Source of the DNA: Hydractinia symbiolongicarpus
Taxonomy: Eukaryota > Cnidaria > Hydrozoa > Anthoathecata > Hydractiniidae
Assembly: GCF_029227915.1 (NCBI RefSeq)
Contig: NC_079881.1
Coordinates: 16,219,501 to 16,283,500 of the forward strand
Reading direction: 5' to 3'
Length of the DNA stretch: 64,000 bases
The notes under the pieces were generated by a model. That model had not been told where the DNA came from. It made no database searches and saw nothing but the letters and a program-made list of their open reading frames with translations. A program made the translations under genes and the position numbers. Below, in pieces: positions 37,201-50,100 of this stretch (position 1 is the stretch's first letter; each line of letters starts with the position of its first letter).

Positions 37201-40200
37201 TTCACATCTGTTCTGTTTTTTATACTTTCACGTTAGTAGTAGGAGACACAAAATATATGCCTTAATGTTCCACAGTTCTTTCTGACTCGTAGTTAATGCT
37301 AAGCAAACTAATTTGTCTATGATTTCATTGAAACCTTGACTGACAAAAGGGATGTAATAAAAAAAAAAGCCACTTCGATCACAAAACTTTTACAGAGGCG
37401 GCGTCTTACGTCGCTAATAACATCGATTTTCTCTTCTCTTTGCTGAATATTTCGTCTCATAAGAAAGAAAGTACTTACGTAGTGGCTCTTTTTAGAATTT
37501 TGTGATCGGATTTGAATTTTTTTAAGCGCTATATAATAAGCCACAAGGATATGTAGCCACGTATATCATTGAATATATATCACTACATATATTTTTATTT
37601 CAGCATACACGCCGTGTGTACCGAATCCGTGTGCTAATGGATTTCCTTGCTTACCCTTATATGGGCCTGCTTCTCGATTCACCTCCAATTTCTCATGCGC
37701 GTGTCAAGGATCTGATAAATTCTGTCGAAAATGTAAGTTGAAATGCTGCAATAATTTTGTGTGTGAAGATAGCCAAGAGATAAAGAGTTTAATGTGGTCA
37801 CAACATCTGACAGTTAATCTCTTTAATAAAAACCGTATTTTGACTGTCTGTCCGCGAGAAAAACGTCGTGTTACAGAAACACGAAATGCGATACATAACG
37901 ACCCCGTGGATTTTTCCACGGGTTAACGACTAGCCTTTTTAATAAACGCCGTATTCCATCTGTCTGTCTTTGCGCAAAAAATGTCGTGCAATTGACACAC
38001 AAAATGTTTATTTTCAGCAAGAAAATAATCTCTGTCTATGCGCAGAAAAGTTCGGGCTACGGAAACGCGGAATTGAATTATAAAAGTTGACTTTTCCACG
38101 GGCTACCGACTAGTCTCTCTATAATAATAACAGCCGTAGTTTGTTCAAATTGGTAGGCGAATTGCTACTTTGTGTAGAGGACGCACGAAATGGTCCAGAA
38201 TGTGTCCAACTGGCAATACCGGAGTTTAAAATGAAATCAATCTTTTCTCCATAGATGATTTGAACGAATGTTTAGTTGGCGCCAAATGCCATAAAAGTGC
38301 TACGTGTCGGAATACTATTGGTTCATATAAGTGTAGGTGTAAAGCTGGATATATCGGAGACGGTAAGACGTGTATATCACGAGATCCATGCAAAGATGGT
38401 ACCGCAAGATGTGATAAAAATGCTGAATGTACGAACTTGCCAGGCGAAGATTTTATGTGTAAATGTAACAGCGGCTTTAAAGGTAATGGCTTCAATTGTC
38501 AAGATATAAACGAATGCTCTGCAGATTTGAATATTTGTGATGAGAATGCTCTGTGTGAAAACACACCAGGTTCCTTTAAATGTAAGTGTAAAAGTGGTTA
38601 TATTGGCAATGGTCAAACATGCGAAGTATTAAATGCTTGTTCTGCAAGAGGAATTAAGTGTGATAGGAGCGCTAATTGTAACGAAAATGGAAACACACCG
38701 ACATGTGAATGTAAAAGTGGTTACCGTGGCAACGGTTTCAAGTGTACTGATATCAACGAATGCATAGCAGGGCATGCGTGCCATAGCAATGCCAATTGCG
38801 AAAATACTATTGGCTCGCACACCTGCAAGTGTAAACCGGGATTTACAGGCAATGGACTACATTGTGAAGATGTAAACGAATGTCAAAACAACGCAAATAA
38901 ATGCCACAGAAACGCAGACTGCATAAACAATGTTGGTGCATACTCGTGCAGATGTAAAAGAGGATATTTCGGAAGCGGATACAATTGTATTTATACGCGG
39001 GATTGCAGCCGAGCTCAGTGTCCGACAGTGAGCGCTATGTGTTCACAACAAGACGGAAAAGAGAGATGCAGATGCGAACCGGGGTATGATTTGCATGGGT
39101 ATAGGTGCACAGATGTGAATGAATGTGAGAGAGGCACGCATAAATGTCACGCACACGCAAGTTGTAGCAACACGATTGGTTCTTATACCTGTCGCTGTCA
39201 CTCAGGATGGACCGGTGATGGAGTGTCATGTCTCGACATTAACGAGTGCAAACAGTTGTCATATAGATGCCACCATAATGCAGATTGTGTAAACTCGAAT
39301 GGTTCGTATAAATGTCGGTGTGACCGCGGTTATCGTGGGAATGGTTTCTATTGTCTTGATATCGACGAGTGTCGAACAGGTGTGGCTAGGTGTCCACGTA
39401 ACAGCGTCTGTGTAAACTTAAGAGGAACATACAAGTGCACATGCGGTAATGGGTATGACCGACATGGATCGGAATGTGTTGATTTGAATGAATGTGCGCG
39501 AAGGACGGACAACTGCGATAAAAATGCTGACTGCTTAAATACAGTTGGTTCGTACCAATGTAAATGCCGCGAAGGATTCAAAGGTGAGTATGGAAACCAC
39601 TTTCAAATAAGTTTACTTTTAACACAGCTTTCTAAGTCAGCCCAATTTTCTGTTTGTCAGTTTTGTAAATAACGCTCCTGTTTTATCCACTTTGCTTGAT
39701 CCTATTTGACACGGAAAAACATGGCGTCGCTACAGGTTAAAAATAACAAAATAAATTATTCGCAACAGAGATATGAACTTTGTTTTAACAAAAGTTAGCA
39801 AAAAGTTAGCGCTATATTTAGCATACGCTCTGCAATACCAAAAAGAAAGTAAAACCTTATTCACAAGTTGTTTTTTTCACAAGTAACATTTAGTTAAGTT
39901 CGCCTTAGTTTTTGAAAATTAATCAATTTATCATAAAAATCTTTGATGATAACTATCAACAAATTCTTCTGCGGTAACTGCAATATGAATTATCTGCATT
40001 TCACACCAAGGTCAGACATCCGGACCTCCTTCTTTCTCTCATATTACAGAGTGTTTTACATATTCATCATGTAAATTTATGCAATTTTCAAACAGCCTCG
40101 TAGCAGCATAATCTTAACTAACGATAGAGTTTATAAAACGTTTAGATTTAATGTTGGTGTATATTAAACCTTTTTGAAAACGGCTGTTTAACCTTGGCGT

Positions 40201-41874
40201 AAAATTTATGTTTGGTTTCAGATAAGCAGGTTGTACTGAAGTTATTCCTCGTAAAATAATCTTAAAAGAAAAGATGTTTATCCGCGCAAATTATACATTG
40301 ACCATCTTGCTCTTCACTAGGTGACGGTACATCGTGTAACGATGTCAACGAATGTCAAGATGGTAGCCATAGATGCCATAAAAACGGTATTTGTAGAAAC
40401 AAACTTGGCTCTTATTCGTGCTCTTGTAAGCCTGGTTACGACGGAGATGGTTTCTATTGCACCGATATAAACGAATGCTCAAGAGGTACGCATGCGTGCA
40501 ACAAGCTCACAACAAACTGCGTGAATTTCGACGGCGGATACACCTGCAGGAAAAATGGTACAGTTTTTTTTTTATTATCCACGCTAAAAACTTTATACCT
40601 GTAGCTATAAACCTTTAAGGTTATATTTGATCTCCACATGCATTGTTAATATGAATACAGTGTATTCTGTGTAGGATTTTTAGTTTATTAACACTTAAAA
40701 CTAACTGCCGTTCCACTTGTATGCCAGACAAGTAGGTGACAAAAATGCTAGCTACAATTTTATTACGTGACGCAAGACGGACTTTGGCACTTTTGCTAAG
40801 AAAGTGCAGTGGTATTGAGAAGTACATAGGCTTAGATAAGAGGTTGGGCCAAAGGGTTTCTGTCAATCGACACAGATGTCGGTTGTTATGGTAAAGTGAC
40901 CATAAAGATTTTGTGGTACAGATCAGAAAGAAAATTAGCAAAGAATAGAAAAATAGAATAGAAAACTGATTGATTAAAACCTGTGACATATTTGTACATT
41001 TTTTAGAAGACAGAAACTTTGCTCTTCACTTTGCTGACCGTACTATCACACGTGACACGCCAATTATTTATAACGTCAAAAACAAACAAACGCGAAATGT
41101 AGCAATGTGTGCATGGTACAAGCTCTCCAGGTACCCTCAGCCTTATGAACGAAGTTTATTTCAATATGTTATTGAACAGAGAGTTGAAGGCTTTCAAGTC
41201 ATACTTCATTCAAGCCCGGAAGAAAAACTCGAAGTGCATTTTGGGGGAGAATCTCCGTTATTCATTCCATTTCCCGTCAAATCCTATAAATGGACTCACT
41301 TGTGCGTTGTCTGGAAAGCTGGTAAGGAAGTTGCTTGTTTTATTATTTTTGTATAGGACAACTTCGTACTTATTCCACAATTCGTAAACAGTTAATAATT
41401 TGATTATATTTTGATTTTTGGGTTTGTCAATACTGCCCATATAGATACGCCATCCCCTTAAATAGACCATTCATCAGATTTTCGCATACAAACCGAGTAA
41501 AACATCACTTTTTACGTTTAGGTAAACTTCGTGTGTGGAGGAATGGAAAACCACACAACAATGGCCGCACGTACGATACTTATTTTTTAAAAGAAGGTAT
41601 CTTTCCGATCAGTAACACTGGAAAGCTGATCCTTGGTCAGGATTCGCATGACTTTATGGTTCCTTACGGTATCAATGATCCTTCGCGTGCCTTCCAAGGT
41701 CTCATTACGCACTTCATGTTGTGGCAACGTGCTTTGAGTAAGAAAGACATCGAAGATGCTTACAACAAGGTACCGCCAACTGATGACGTTATAATGGATT
41801 GGAAAGACTGGAAGACAAGAGCCCGAGGACGAACTGTCAGAGTTGTTCGCTTGACTACTAGTAATCAACCATAA
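34280..41874 (+). CDS. secreted multi-EGF protein with C-terminal pentraxin domain (11 exons, 967 aa)
   Basis: Exons: 34280-34303, 35884-35947, 36263-36364, 36446-36652, 36761-36790, 37063-37176, 37604-37732, 38255-39583, 40321-40557, 41007-41321, 41522-41874. The sum is 2904 nt and every intron after the second exon is phase 1. A signal peptide ([19 protein letters not shown]) is split over two exons. Four single EGF modules follow (the second with a long insertion), then one large exon with eleven EGF repeats, mostly calcium-binding type (D-I/V-N-E-C with C-x-N-x4-Y-x-C), then two more. The last two exons form a pentraxin/LamG-like fold: AMCAWYKLS and WTHLCVVW hold the conserved cysteine pair, and LILGQD plus [12 protein letters not shown] match the pentraxin C-terminal half. 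It is likely an extracellular matrix or recognition protein. The 30-nt exon 5 is optional, since skipping it keeps the frame. Confidence 0.87.
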
Positions 41875-42832
41875 TTCTATTGTTTATTCCTCTACAACCA
41901 ACTTAGTACTCTGTTTTTCTTATAAGTTGCAGAATACGTTGATAGTTAATCGAAACACGTGTCATTACTTGATATAAACTGTCACATAGTACAAACATAT
42001 TTTTTTGTCACACCATAAAATTATATAAAGTACCTACAATCGCACAGTCAGTGCTTGTTTTTTTCTGCTTTTTAAAAATTTATTTAATAAACATATGTAG
42101 TATATAAAAATATTTAAAATACAAATCAAAAGAACAAATTTTCTTATAAATTCCATGCCTCATTCAAAAAAATATAGTCACGGTCGTGAGTGATTTAAGA
42201 AATTCTTTCCATTTCGTATCTCAATTTATTTAAAGATTGGGCACTAAGTTTGTTTGTTTATTTATATTTATTTTAAGGCTTGCATTCTTTGTATAATACA
42301 AACAATTAACAAATTTAAATAGATAACATTAAATAATGACCTTAAGAATACTTTGTTTTCAATTTACAAAAATGGTAAAAATGTACAGCTCTTTGGTGAC
42401 GCCCTAGATCTGAACTGTTAGTGTGTTGTGAATCCATGGTTTAAACAAACCATTCTAATTACCATATAATCCTGATTTTTTAACTCTGTTTTTTTTACCA
42501 CTGCTGATAAATGCATAAGCTAATCCCTTGAGACCACCACGAAAAACATACATAAAGTAATCCAAATATTTAACTAAAAGATTTTTTAGGTGTTTCACAG
42601 GGATCAGAACTCCGTATAATCAAAACAATATAAACATACAGAAAATCATTTTATAATCCAAACAAACGAGAATGACTGACAGATTGTCAATCTTTTTTTG
42701 ATAAATTAAGTTTATTGCTTTAACTTAAAAAAAACACTTTATTAGTCTGCAACCTAATTTTTGAGAAAGAAAATGTGACCAAGGAAAAATTGCTTGATTA
42801 TCTGTCAATCATTCTTTTCGTATTTTTTATAG
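41875..42832. other. spacer between tandem EGF-pentraxin units
   Basis: It contains the first unit's 3' UTR (AATAAA near 42086). I found no signal-peptide exon. The frame directly upstream of the acceptor at 42832 is open from 42724 and encodes a hydrophobic run (LLDYLSIILFVFF), but it has no ATG. Confidence 0.5.
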
Positions 42833-45800
42833 ATGAATTGAAGGAATGTGATGTTACTTCTCATGACTGCCACAAAAATGCAGTGTGTGTGACCACAGCA
42901 GCTGCGTATTCATGTGTATGCAAGGGCGGCTTTATTGGAAATGGACGAACGTGTCAGGACATAAACGAGTGCGAAACTAAATCACACAAATGTGGGCGAG
43001 ATGCAGTATGTGAGAACCAACCAGGGAGTTACACATGCAGATGTAAAAAAGGATATAACGGGAATGGCCTCACGTGTGTGGATATAAATGAGTGCAAAGA
43101 GAAATCACAAGCATGTCACAAAAACGCCAACTGCGTTAATAATATCGGTTCGTTTAGTTGCGAATGTAAGAATGGATATGTTGGAAATGGTCATACATGC
43201 AAAGATAAAAACGAATGTGTTGATGGTTCGAGCAAATGCGACAAGAACGCAGAGTGCATCAATATAGTTGGTTCTTATCGATGTAAGTGCAATCAAGGAT
43301 ATTCTGGTACTGGTGTTACGTGTGGAAAAGAACTCGATAACTGTAAAGAAGTGAAGTGTCATCGTTTCGCTTCGTGTGTCAAATCAAACGGTTTATATTC
43401 TTGCAAATGTAACACAGGATTTATTGGTAGGTAAAGCTATGTTTACATTTATTGAAATTTTAAATTCTTGTTGCGCTCATTGATATATAATATTGTTTTA
43501 TTTTACGAGTAGGCAAATGCCATGAACAACCTGCGGTACAAACTTTGTGCAAAGTTGCTTTTTAGGCAGCGGACTGAAATTGTGTATTTTTTCTGCCCTT
43601 CTAAACTTTCACTTCTTCTCAGGAAATGGCTTGCTTTGTGAAGATATCAACGAATGCATATCGAAAGAAAATAATTGTAGCAAAAATGCAAGATGTGTTA
43701 ACGATGTAGGGACATACATGTGTGAATGCAAGCTAGGTTTTATAGGAAATGGATATGTGTGTAATGATGTAAACGAGTGTGGCCAAGGAAAACATCTTTG
43801 CGATAAACAGAACGCTAAATGCACGAATTTAATTGGTTCATATTCATGTCAATGTAACAAAGGCTACTCAGGAGATGGTTACACGTGCGCGGATGTAAAC
43901 GAATGTCTGCTCGGAAGTAATCGATGCGACTCGAAGACATCGATATGCGTTAATAATGTTGGCTCTTATTCGTGCAACTGTAAGCGAGGTTACACTGGGA
44001 ACGGTTATTATTGTGCTGACATAAACGAATGCAAAGAAAATATAAACAGTTGCAATCGCAACGCCAAGTGTGTGAACACTATAGGCTCGTTTACCTGCAG
44101 ATGCAAAGAAGGTTATCGAGGCAATGGAGTATCGTGCGCCGATATCAACGAGTGTAATCAAAGAAGTGATATTTGTAATGTCAATGCTGTATGTAGAAAT
44201 ATACAAGGTTCGTATGCTTGTACATGTAAACGAGGCTACGTAGGAGATGGACGAACTTGCCAAGATGTGGATGAATGTAAGCAAAAAACTGATCACTGTA
44301 GAAGGATGAGAAAAAGGTGTGTTAACATTGTGGGTAGTTACACATGCCAAGATCAAAGTAAGTTTAATTTTATTCTGTCCTGTGTCTAAGTAAGGTTAAA
44401 TATCAAAATTTACCAGAGACATTTAAGGAGAAAAAGAGATTGGCAGCTAAACATGCACAAAACATTTTCCCTATTAAAAAATTACTCGGTTATCATTTCG
44501 TATCATTTTCCACATTATACTAACTTCGTTCCCAGGATATTTTACCTTTTAATCAAAAAATCATTATTCTATTTTTCCTGAAAATGAGGTTGTTATTTGA
44601 CCTAGTAACATATTTTATTTGGACATAGAAACGACAAGAAAAATATTAGTAATCATTTTTTAATTCATTAACCTATAAAAAAACAACCGTGAAATATAAA
44701 TATAATTAAAACTACAAAGAAGAAAAATTCATACTGGCTGGCTTGTTAAAGACTTGTTTTGTCAAGTGAAACACAGGGTCGACAATAAAGTTATATCCTT
44801 TTTTGTTTAGGAGATATGACGTACTCTATTTACTTTAACAAGCGTACCCGAACAAGAGACACGCCCATATTATTTAACGTTAAGAACAAACGGACAAATG
44901 GTATTTCCATGTGTACTTGGTATAAACTCTCACAAGCGCCCTCTCCGTTTTCAAGAAGTTTGTTTCAATACGTCACTGAACAACGTGTGGAAGGATTTCA
45001 AGTTTGGTTGCATGCTTTTCCGTTCGAGAAGTTGGAAATACAATTTGGCGGGAAATATTCTATATTTATTAATGGCTATCAAACGAAAGATTTAAGTTGG
45101 ACACATCTCTGTGTGGTTTGGAACAAAGGTTTGTATTTTTTTTATTTCCATGAAAGATTTATATAGAGTGAAGCAACTTCGGTACCATAGTCTTATCTGA
45201 AAACATACCATATACACATTTTAAAAAATTATTTATTTGAGCCTGAAGTGTTTCTTGAAAGTTTCTTAGGTTTCAAGCATTGTAGTGTTTTTTAAACTCG
45301 CATTTCTTATGGTACATGTAAATTAACTTTCTCTCTCTCTTTTTTTCATTTTAATAAGCTTTTTTCTTTCTATTTATTTTATTCTATCTTTTATTCTATT
45401 CTCATCATTGATTATCATGTTTAATAACCTCTTATCCGAGATAGATTTGTCTTTATTTGGATATTTTTAAAGATTTTTTTTGTTTTGTTTACTAACATCA
45501 CAGTGGCAGTGTTTTCAAATGTTTTTTAAATTTTTGGCATTCTGAGCCTCATGTTTCTTAAACTCGTGTTCTTAAAAGAATGTGTAGACACTAACTTTGC
45601 TGTCCAAAGTGCTAAATTTTGAGGTTACAAAAATTGGGGACGACAACATAAAGCACATTAACATACAAAAAAATTCTGCAAAAACTAAAGCATCACCTTA
45701 TTGAGAAATCTGTTAAAGAAAACATTAAAGTTAGCGATCATGCATTACAAAATATTGTTTAATAACACACCTGATTTATTTATTCTAGGTTTATTCACAA

Positions 45801-46174
45801 TTTGGAGAAATGGTCAACAGTTTAATGCTAATAGGTCTTACTACTCATATTTTCTCTTTAAAATTTACTTTCCTGCAAACAACAATGGAAAAGTTATTCT
45901 CGGTCAAGACACAGACGATAGAAGTGTACCATTTGGTATCACAGATGAATACAAAGCCTTCCAAGGATGGATCACTCACTTCATGTTGTATGAACGAGCT
46001 TTAAATAAAACAGATATCCATGCTTCATACAACAGAAGTCCATCAATGGACGATGTTATCATAAGCTGGCATCAATGGAAATCCAATGTTAGAGGAAGAA
46101 CTATTAGTACTGTCCGCCTTTACGAACATCAACTCCCGAAGCAAATTAAGCAGTCAAGCTTAGAGAGTGCGTAA
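42833..46174 (+). CDS. second EGF-pentraxin unit (paralogue or alternative 3' cassette, 5' end not found)
   Basis: Exons: 42833-43426, 43623-44357, 44811-45128, 45789-46174; all junctions are phase 1 and the frame is open to TAA. About eleven EGF modules occur, nearly all calcium-binding (DINEC, DVNEC), then a pentraxin domain with the cysteine pair MCTWYKLS / [17 protein letters not shown] and AFQGWITHFMLYERAL. The pentraxin halves of the two units are clearly paralogous (both have [15 protein letters not shown]), so this arose by tandem duplication. The first exon starts in phase 1 after TTTTTTATAG, and no start codon or signal peptide was located upstream. Either a distant small first exon exists, or exons of the upstream unit splice into it. 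AATAAA-like signals beyond 46174 are unclear. Confidence 0.8.
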
Positions 46175-47105
46175 CTATAAATATGGCGGAAACACAAGTC
46201 TCACTCTCCCCTTAGTTTGCGAGAATATAAAGAGTTCCAAAGTTCGAAATATAAAGAACTAGCAAGACGGAGAGTTGAATCAGGCATCGAATCCAGACTT
46301 TTTTAGATAAAATTTTATAAACAAACAAAACATTGACAATCTCGTTTCCAGAGCTTCTTTTCACAGTTCTAGCCGTACATCCGAAAGCCAAAAAGAAGCC
46401 CCTAGGAACGATATTCAATACATTGATTTATTTATTTTTGTATGAGCACATATAATATGGACGTATATATTTATAACATATGTATATATACATAATGCAG
46501 TTAGAATGACATCTGAAAAGTTCTTGGTTGAATGTGCATCTTTCCGAATTTGAAAACTGTTTTTTTAGTTTGATTTTTAGAATTTGGCTTTTACAGGTCA
46601 ACTACAGTATCAGTCTAGCTTTATCATGCAGAACAGAACCTTTTTAAACCCAATTTCAAAAAGAAACACGTAATTCTAAAATCATAACCTGCTCATATGC
46701 GCACGCTGCAATGCAAACGCTGCGGCCGGAACTAAAAACGATCAAAAGGTGCCCCGGCGTACATTTTCTTCAGTATAAATTTACCTTTAAATTTAGCCTT
46801 AAAGTCGTTTTCATCAATGCGTTTTTAGTAGCGGCTCCTAGCGTTTAATATCTGGGTACGCGCATTAGAATTTGCGGGCGCGACGCCTGGATTTTGGCAG
46901 CTTTGTAAATAGTCAATCATTTGCAGAAGACCTTTTTTAGAACCAATAAAAAATTCGAAAACGCTACCATCTTTAGTGTATTGCAAATTGAGTCGCTAAG
47001 AGATGCGGGTATTAACGCTATAACGCAAAGCAGCCCTTAGTGGTATTTACAAAAACTTCAAGCACGTATTTTAATTTAAAACATTCTTCTTTTATGAAAT
47101 AATAA
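46175..47105. other. convergent intergenic region
   Basis: The 3' ends of the plus-strand EGF-pentraxin unit and the minus-strand REXO5-like gene face each other here. Around 46815-46905 it holds the inverted copy of the repeat at 30137, with ACTAAAAACG and CGTTTTTAGT in inverted orientation (near 46733 and 46822). Confidence 0.45.
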
Positions 47106-50100
47106 CTATGTTGTCACTTTAACAAAACAAAGTCCTTTTTTAGCTTTCTTAACTGCGTTTTGCACTATCGTGGAATTTCTTTTTTCTTTGTCTTTCGCTA
47201 ACCTGGAATATAAAATAAAAAATTTATAAAAAAAGACTATAGAAAAAATTCAAAAAATAAGAATTTAACTACTCACGCTACTATGCTTGGAGGAATGAAG
47301 CCACTGCTAAGCGAGACAACGATCAGACAACTCGATGGCACAACTGATACAATCTGTTGTATGGACTTATCGATTTGCTTTAACATAACCTGAAACAGTA
47401 AAACACCAAATTTAAAGAAAATCGCACAGATTAAAGCTAAATTCACACTGAAAACACAGTTCCTTGTGGCGCGGCACGTCGCCGCATAGCTTTTGTATTT
47501 TTTTTGTTCACAGGTGATTCCAGAATAACAATGAAAAATTCCAATAACAGTAATTAATACCTGTTTTGTTTCCTCTGACGGATTGTCTTGGCCTAAACAC
47601 AAAACAATACACAAAATAAAATACGAGTTTTGAACTTGTGAACAGCATGGATAGGTCTAAAATTCTAAGCTTTACTTAACTTATACTGACGTCAGCATAA
47701 ATTTCTAAATTTGAAAAATTCTGCAAAATCTTAATTTTTCAAATGATAAATGTCGTGACGAGAGTATGCTGTACACTGCGGAAAGCTGATTTTTTAAGGC
47801 TGTTTCGCTAGTAAGTTTTTAACTTTTCACACAAAAAACAAGCCTGTCTTTGATTTAAGAAATTAAAATGAAATCCAACAAGATGCCTAAATGGCAAATA
47901 TATCATCATTTACAAAAAACTTTGTTCTCTAATACACCCGAGAGAGAAATAGAGAAGAAGGGCCAATGGTCTGTAGTTTAATTTCACCTTTTAAAAACTG
48001 TTCGTATGATTTTAGATGAGTAAAGATGAAGTCAGCATGATTCATGATACGTGTTGACTTTAACACCGCCTAAAATTGAATCAGTGGTTTTAGAAAACAA
48101 GAACATACAGTAACCAAAAGTTCTTCAATAAGCAAAATGAAATCACTTTTGCTTAATTTAATGAGTTGTGCAGGAAAAAAATAGTTTTAAATTTTAAAGC
48201 ACCTTAATCTTTCATTCGAATTTCCACTACGCTTTATTGTAAGCAAAAAAGTATGACAACAAAAAAGAAGAAAGAAAAGGAGGTTGTTACAAGGGCCGCA
48301 CCTCTTCATCTGTTTCACATGGCAATCCATGGTGGTCTCCATCGCAGTGCTGACGGATAATATAACTCGAATCAACCAAAGCTCCTAAAATAAATTTTTT
48401 GTGTCACATATACCGTTTACGCGATGACGGTGAAAAATAAAAATCTCATATGAAAATCTTGACATGCGTATTTCTGTTCATTATCGACGAAGTAAACATA
48501 TCTTTAATTGTCGTCGTAATCCATGCCCTAACCAGGCAAAAAGTCATGATGAAAAATTCAAACCAATACAAATTCTATAAAACCTGTTACCTAACAAATC
48601 ACAAAAAGGATAGCTCCATTAACAAAAATTTGCGTTCATCACTTAAAGTAAAAATTCGCCACACAACATAGTCAGCTTACCTCGTTTGCCAACTCTTGTT
48701 AAGGCTTCGTATACACTAGCAAAAGAAAACACGTGATGACGCAACACAAATGAAATAAATACGAAAGGACAAGGACTCAAAAAACAGCGCTTATAAGTGC
48801 AGCAAGCGACGAGATGCTTTTTCTTAATTTGATTTGATTTATAGGCGCAAGATTTATTTCAGCACAAATCGATGACGCAAGATTTATTTCAGCACAAACG
48901 ACACAATTACCAACCTTTCACTCTCTAGTTCAGGATTGCCAAAATTTGCTCCTAAAAACATTGCCATAAGAAAATCACCAGCCGTACGTAATTTTTAACA
49001 AAGTTGAAAGTGGATTGTTTATTTCGTGTATTTATGGCTATGTTATATCTGCATACAATAAACTTATATATTCTCCTGAACACGGTGTTACAGGGTGTCC
49101 GCCATTTTCTTTTTAAAGGTTTGCAAGGGATTTCTGTCGACAGAAATATTTTTGAAAGTTTTCATACTTTCAGGGATATTCAAGGTTGTTGAGTTCACCT
49201 AGCTGATTTTGAGATTTTTAAGGATCGCCTGATGCCTGTTTTACCAACGAATAAAAGTTAATAACTCTCTTAAACCTAGCTCTTCCCTCATATTCATAAT
49301 CCTTAACACATTAAACAGCAACAAGCAAGGTATGTTAACATGACTTTACATGTATTTATGTCTAAACAGAGGTGGTGGCCCAGTTTGGTAACAGATTCAA
49401 CTCGTTTTCCGAAGTTGCAGTACTGTAGTAAGAAGTATTCATTTCTGTGATAAGAAAGTTGGTCGGATTAGTTATGCACAAACTCTTTTCCGCTTTTTCC
49501 AAAAATTTCACAAAGATTTACCGACTTTCCTTCTTTTTTTGAAGGCATGTGTATTCCCTGATTTCGCTGATCTGACAGACACCTTGTGATAAAAAAGGGA
49601 GGCTAAGTTACAGTCAGTGTATAAAACATCAAACCAAAAAAATGATACTACTAATAATGTTTACTAACAAGACTAAACACCTTGTAGAGTAAAAATTTCA
49701 TTAAAAGACTCACCTTTCTTTAGTTTCAAGAGCACAAGTTCCATACAAGATTTCGCATCTTCTATAGAGCAGTGGCCATCCACTGAATTTTGGATGTGAC
49801 GACTAATAAAAAACAGAATGGTCAGAAAATGGACTCCATGTCAATTTATTTTTACTTCAAAGAACTTTCCAGAATAAGTCAGATCAAAAAGACATGAGAT
49901 AAACACACTCTAAATTTTGCTGGGTATTCGTGCATGCTGTACTGCACCGCTTAAGTCTTTTCAAGACACAAATAAACATTCAGCAATTTTCCAGAACAGT
50001 GACGCAACTACATACTAACCATCCTTACTTTAAGTAAGTTTTCATCAAATATCGTAAAGATGATTTAAACCTTGGTCCACGCTGGTCGGGATATAAAACA

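Noticed and set aside
43868-44356. 162-residue frame antisense to the EGF repeats
   Set aside because: A shadow of the repetitive EGF coding sequence; the plus strand is clearly coding.
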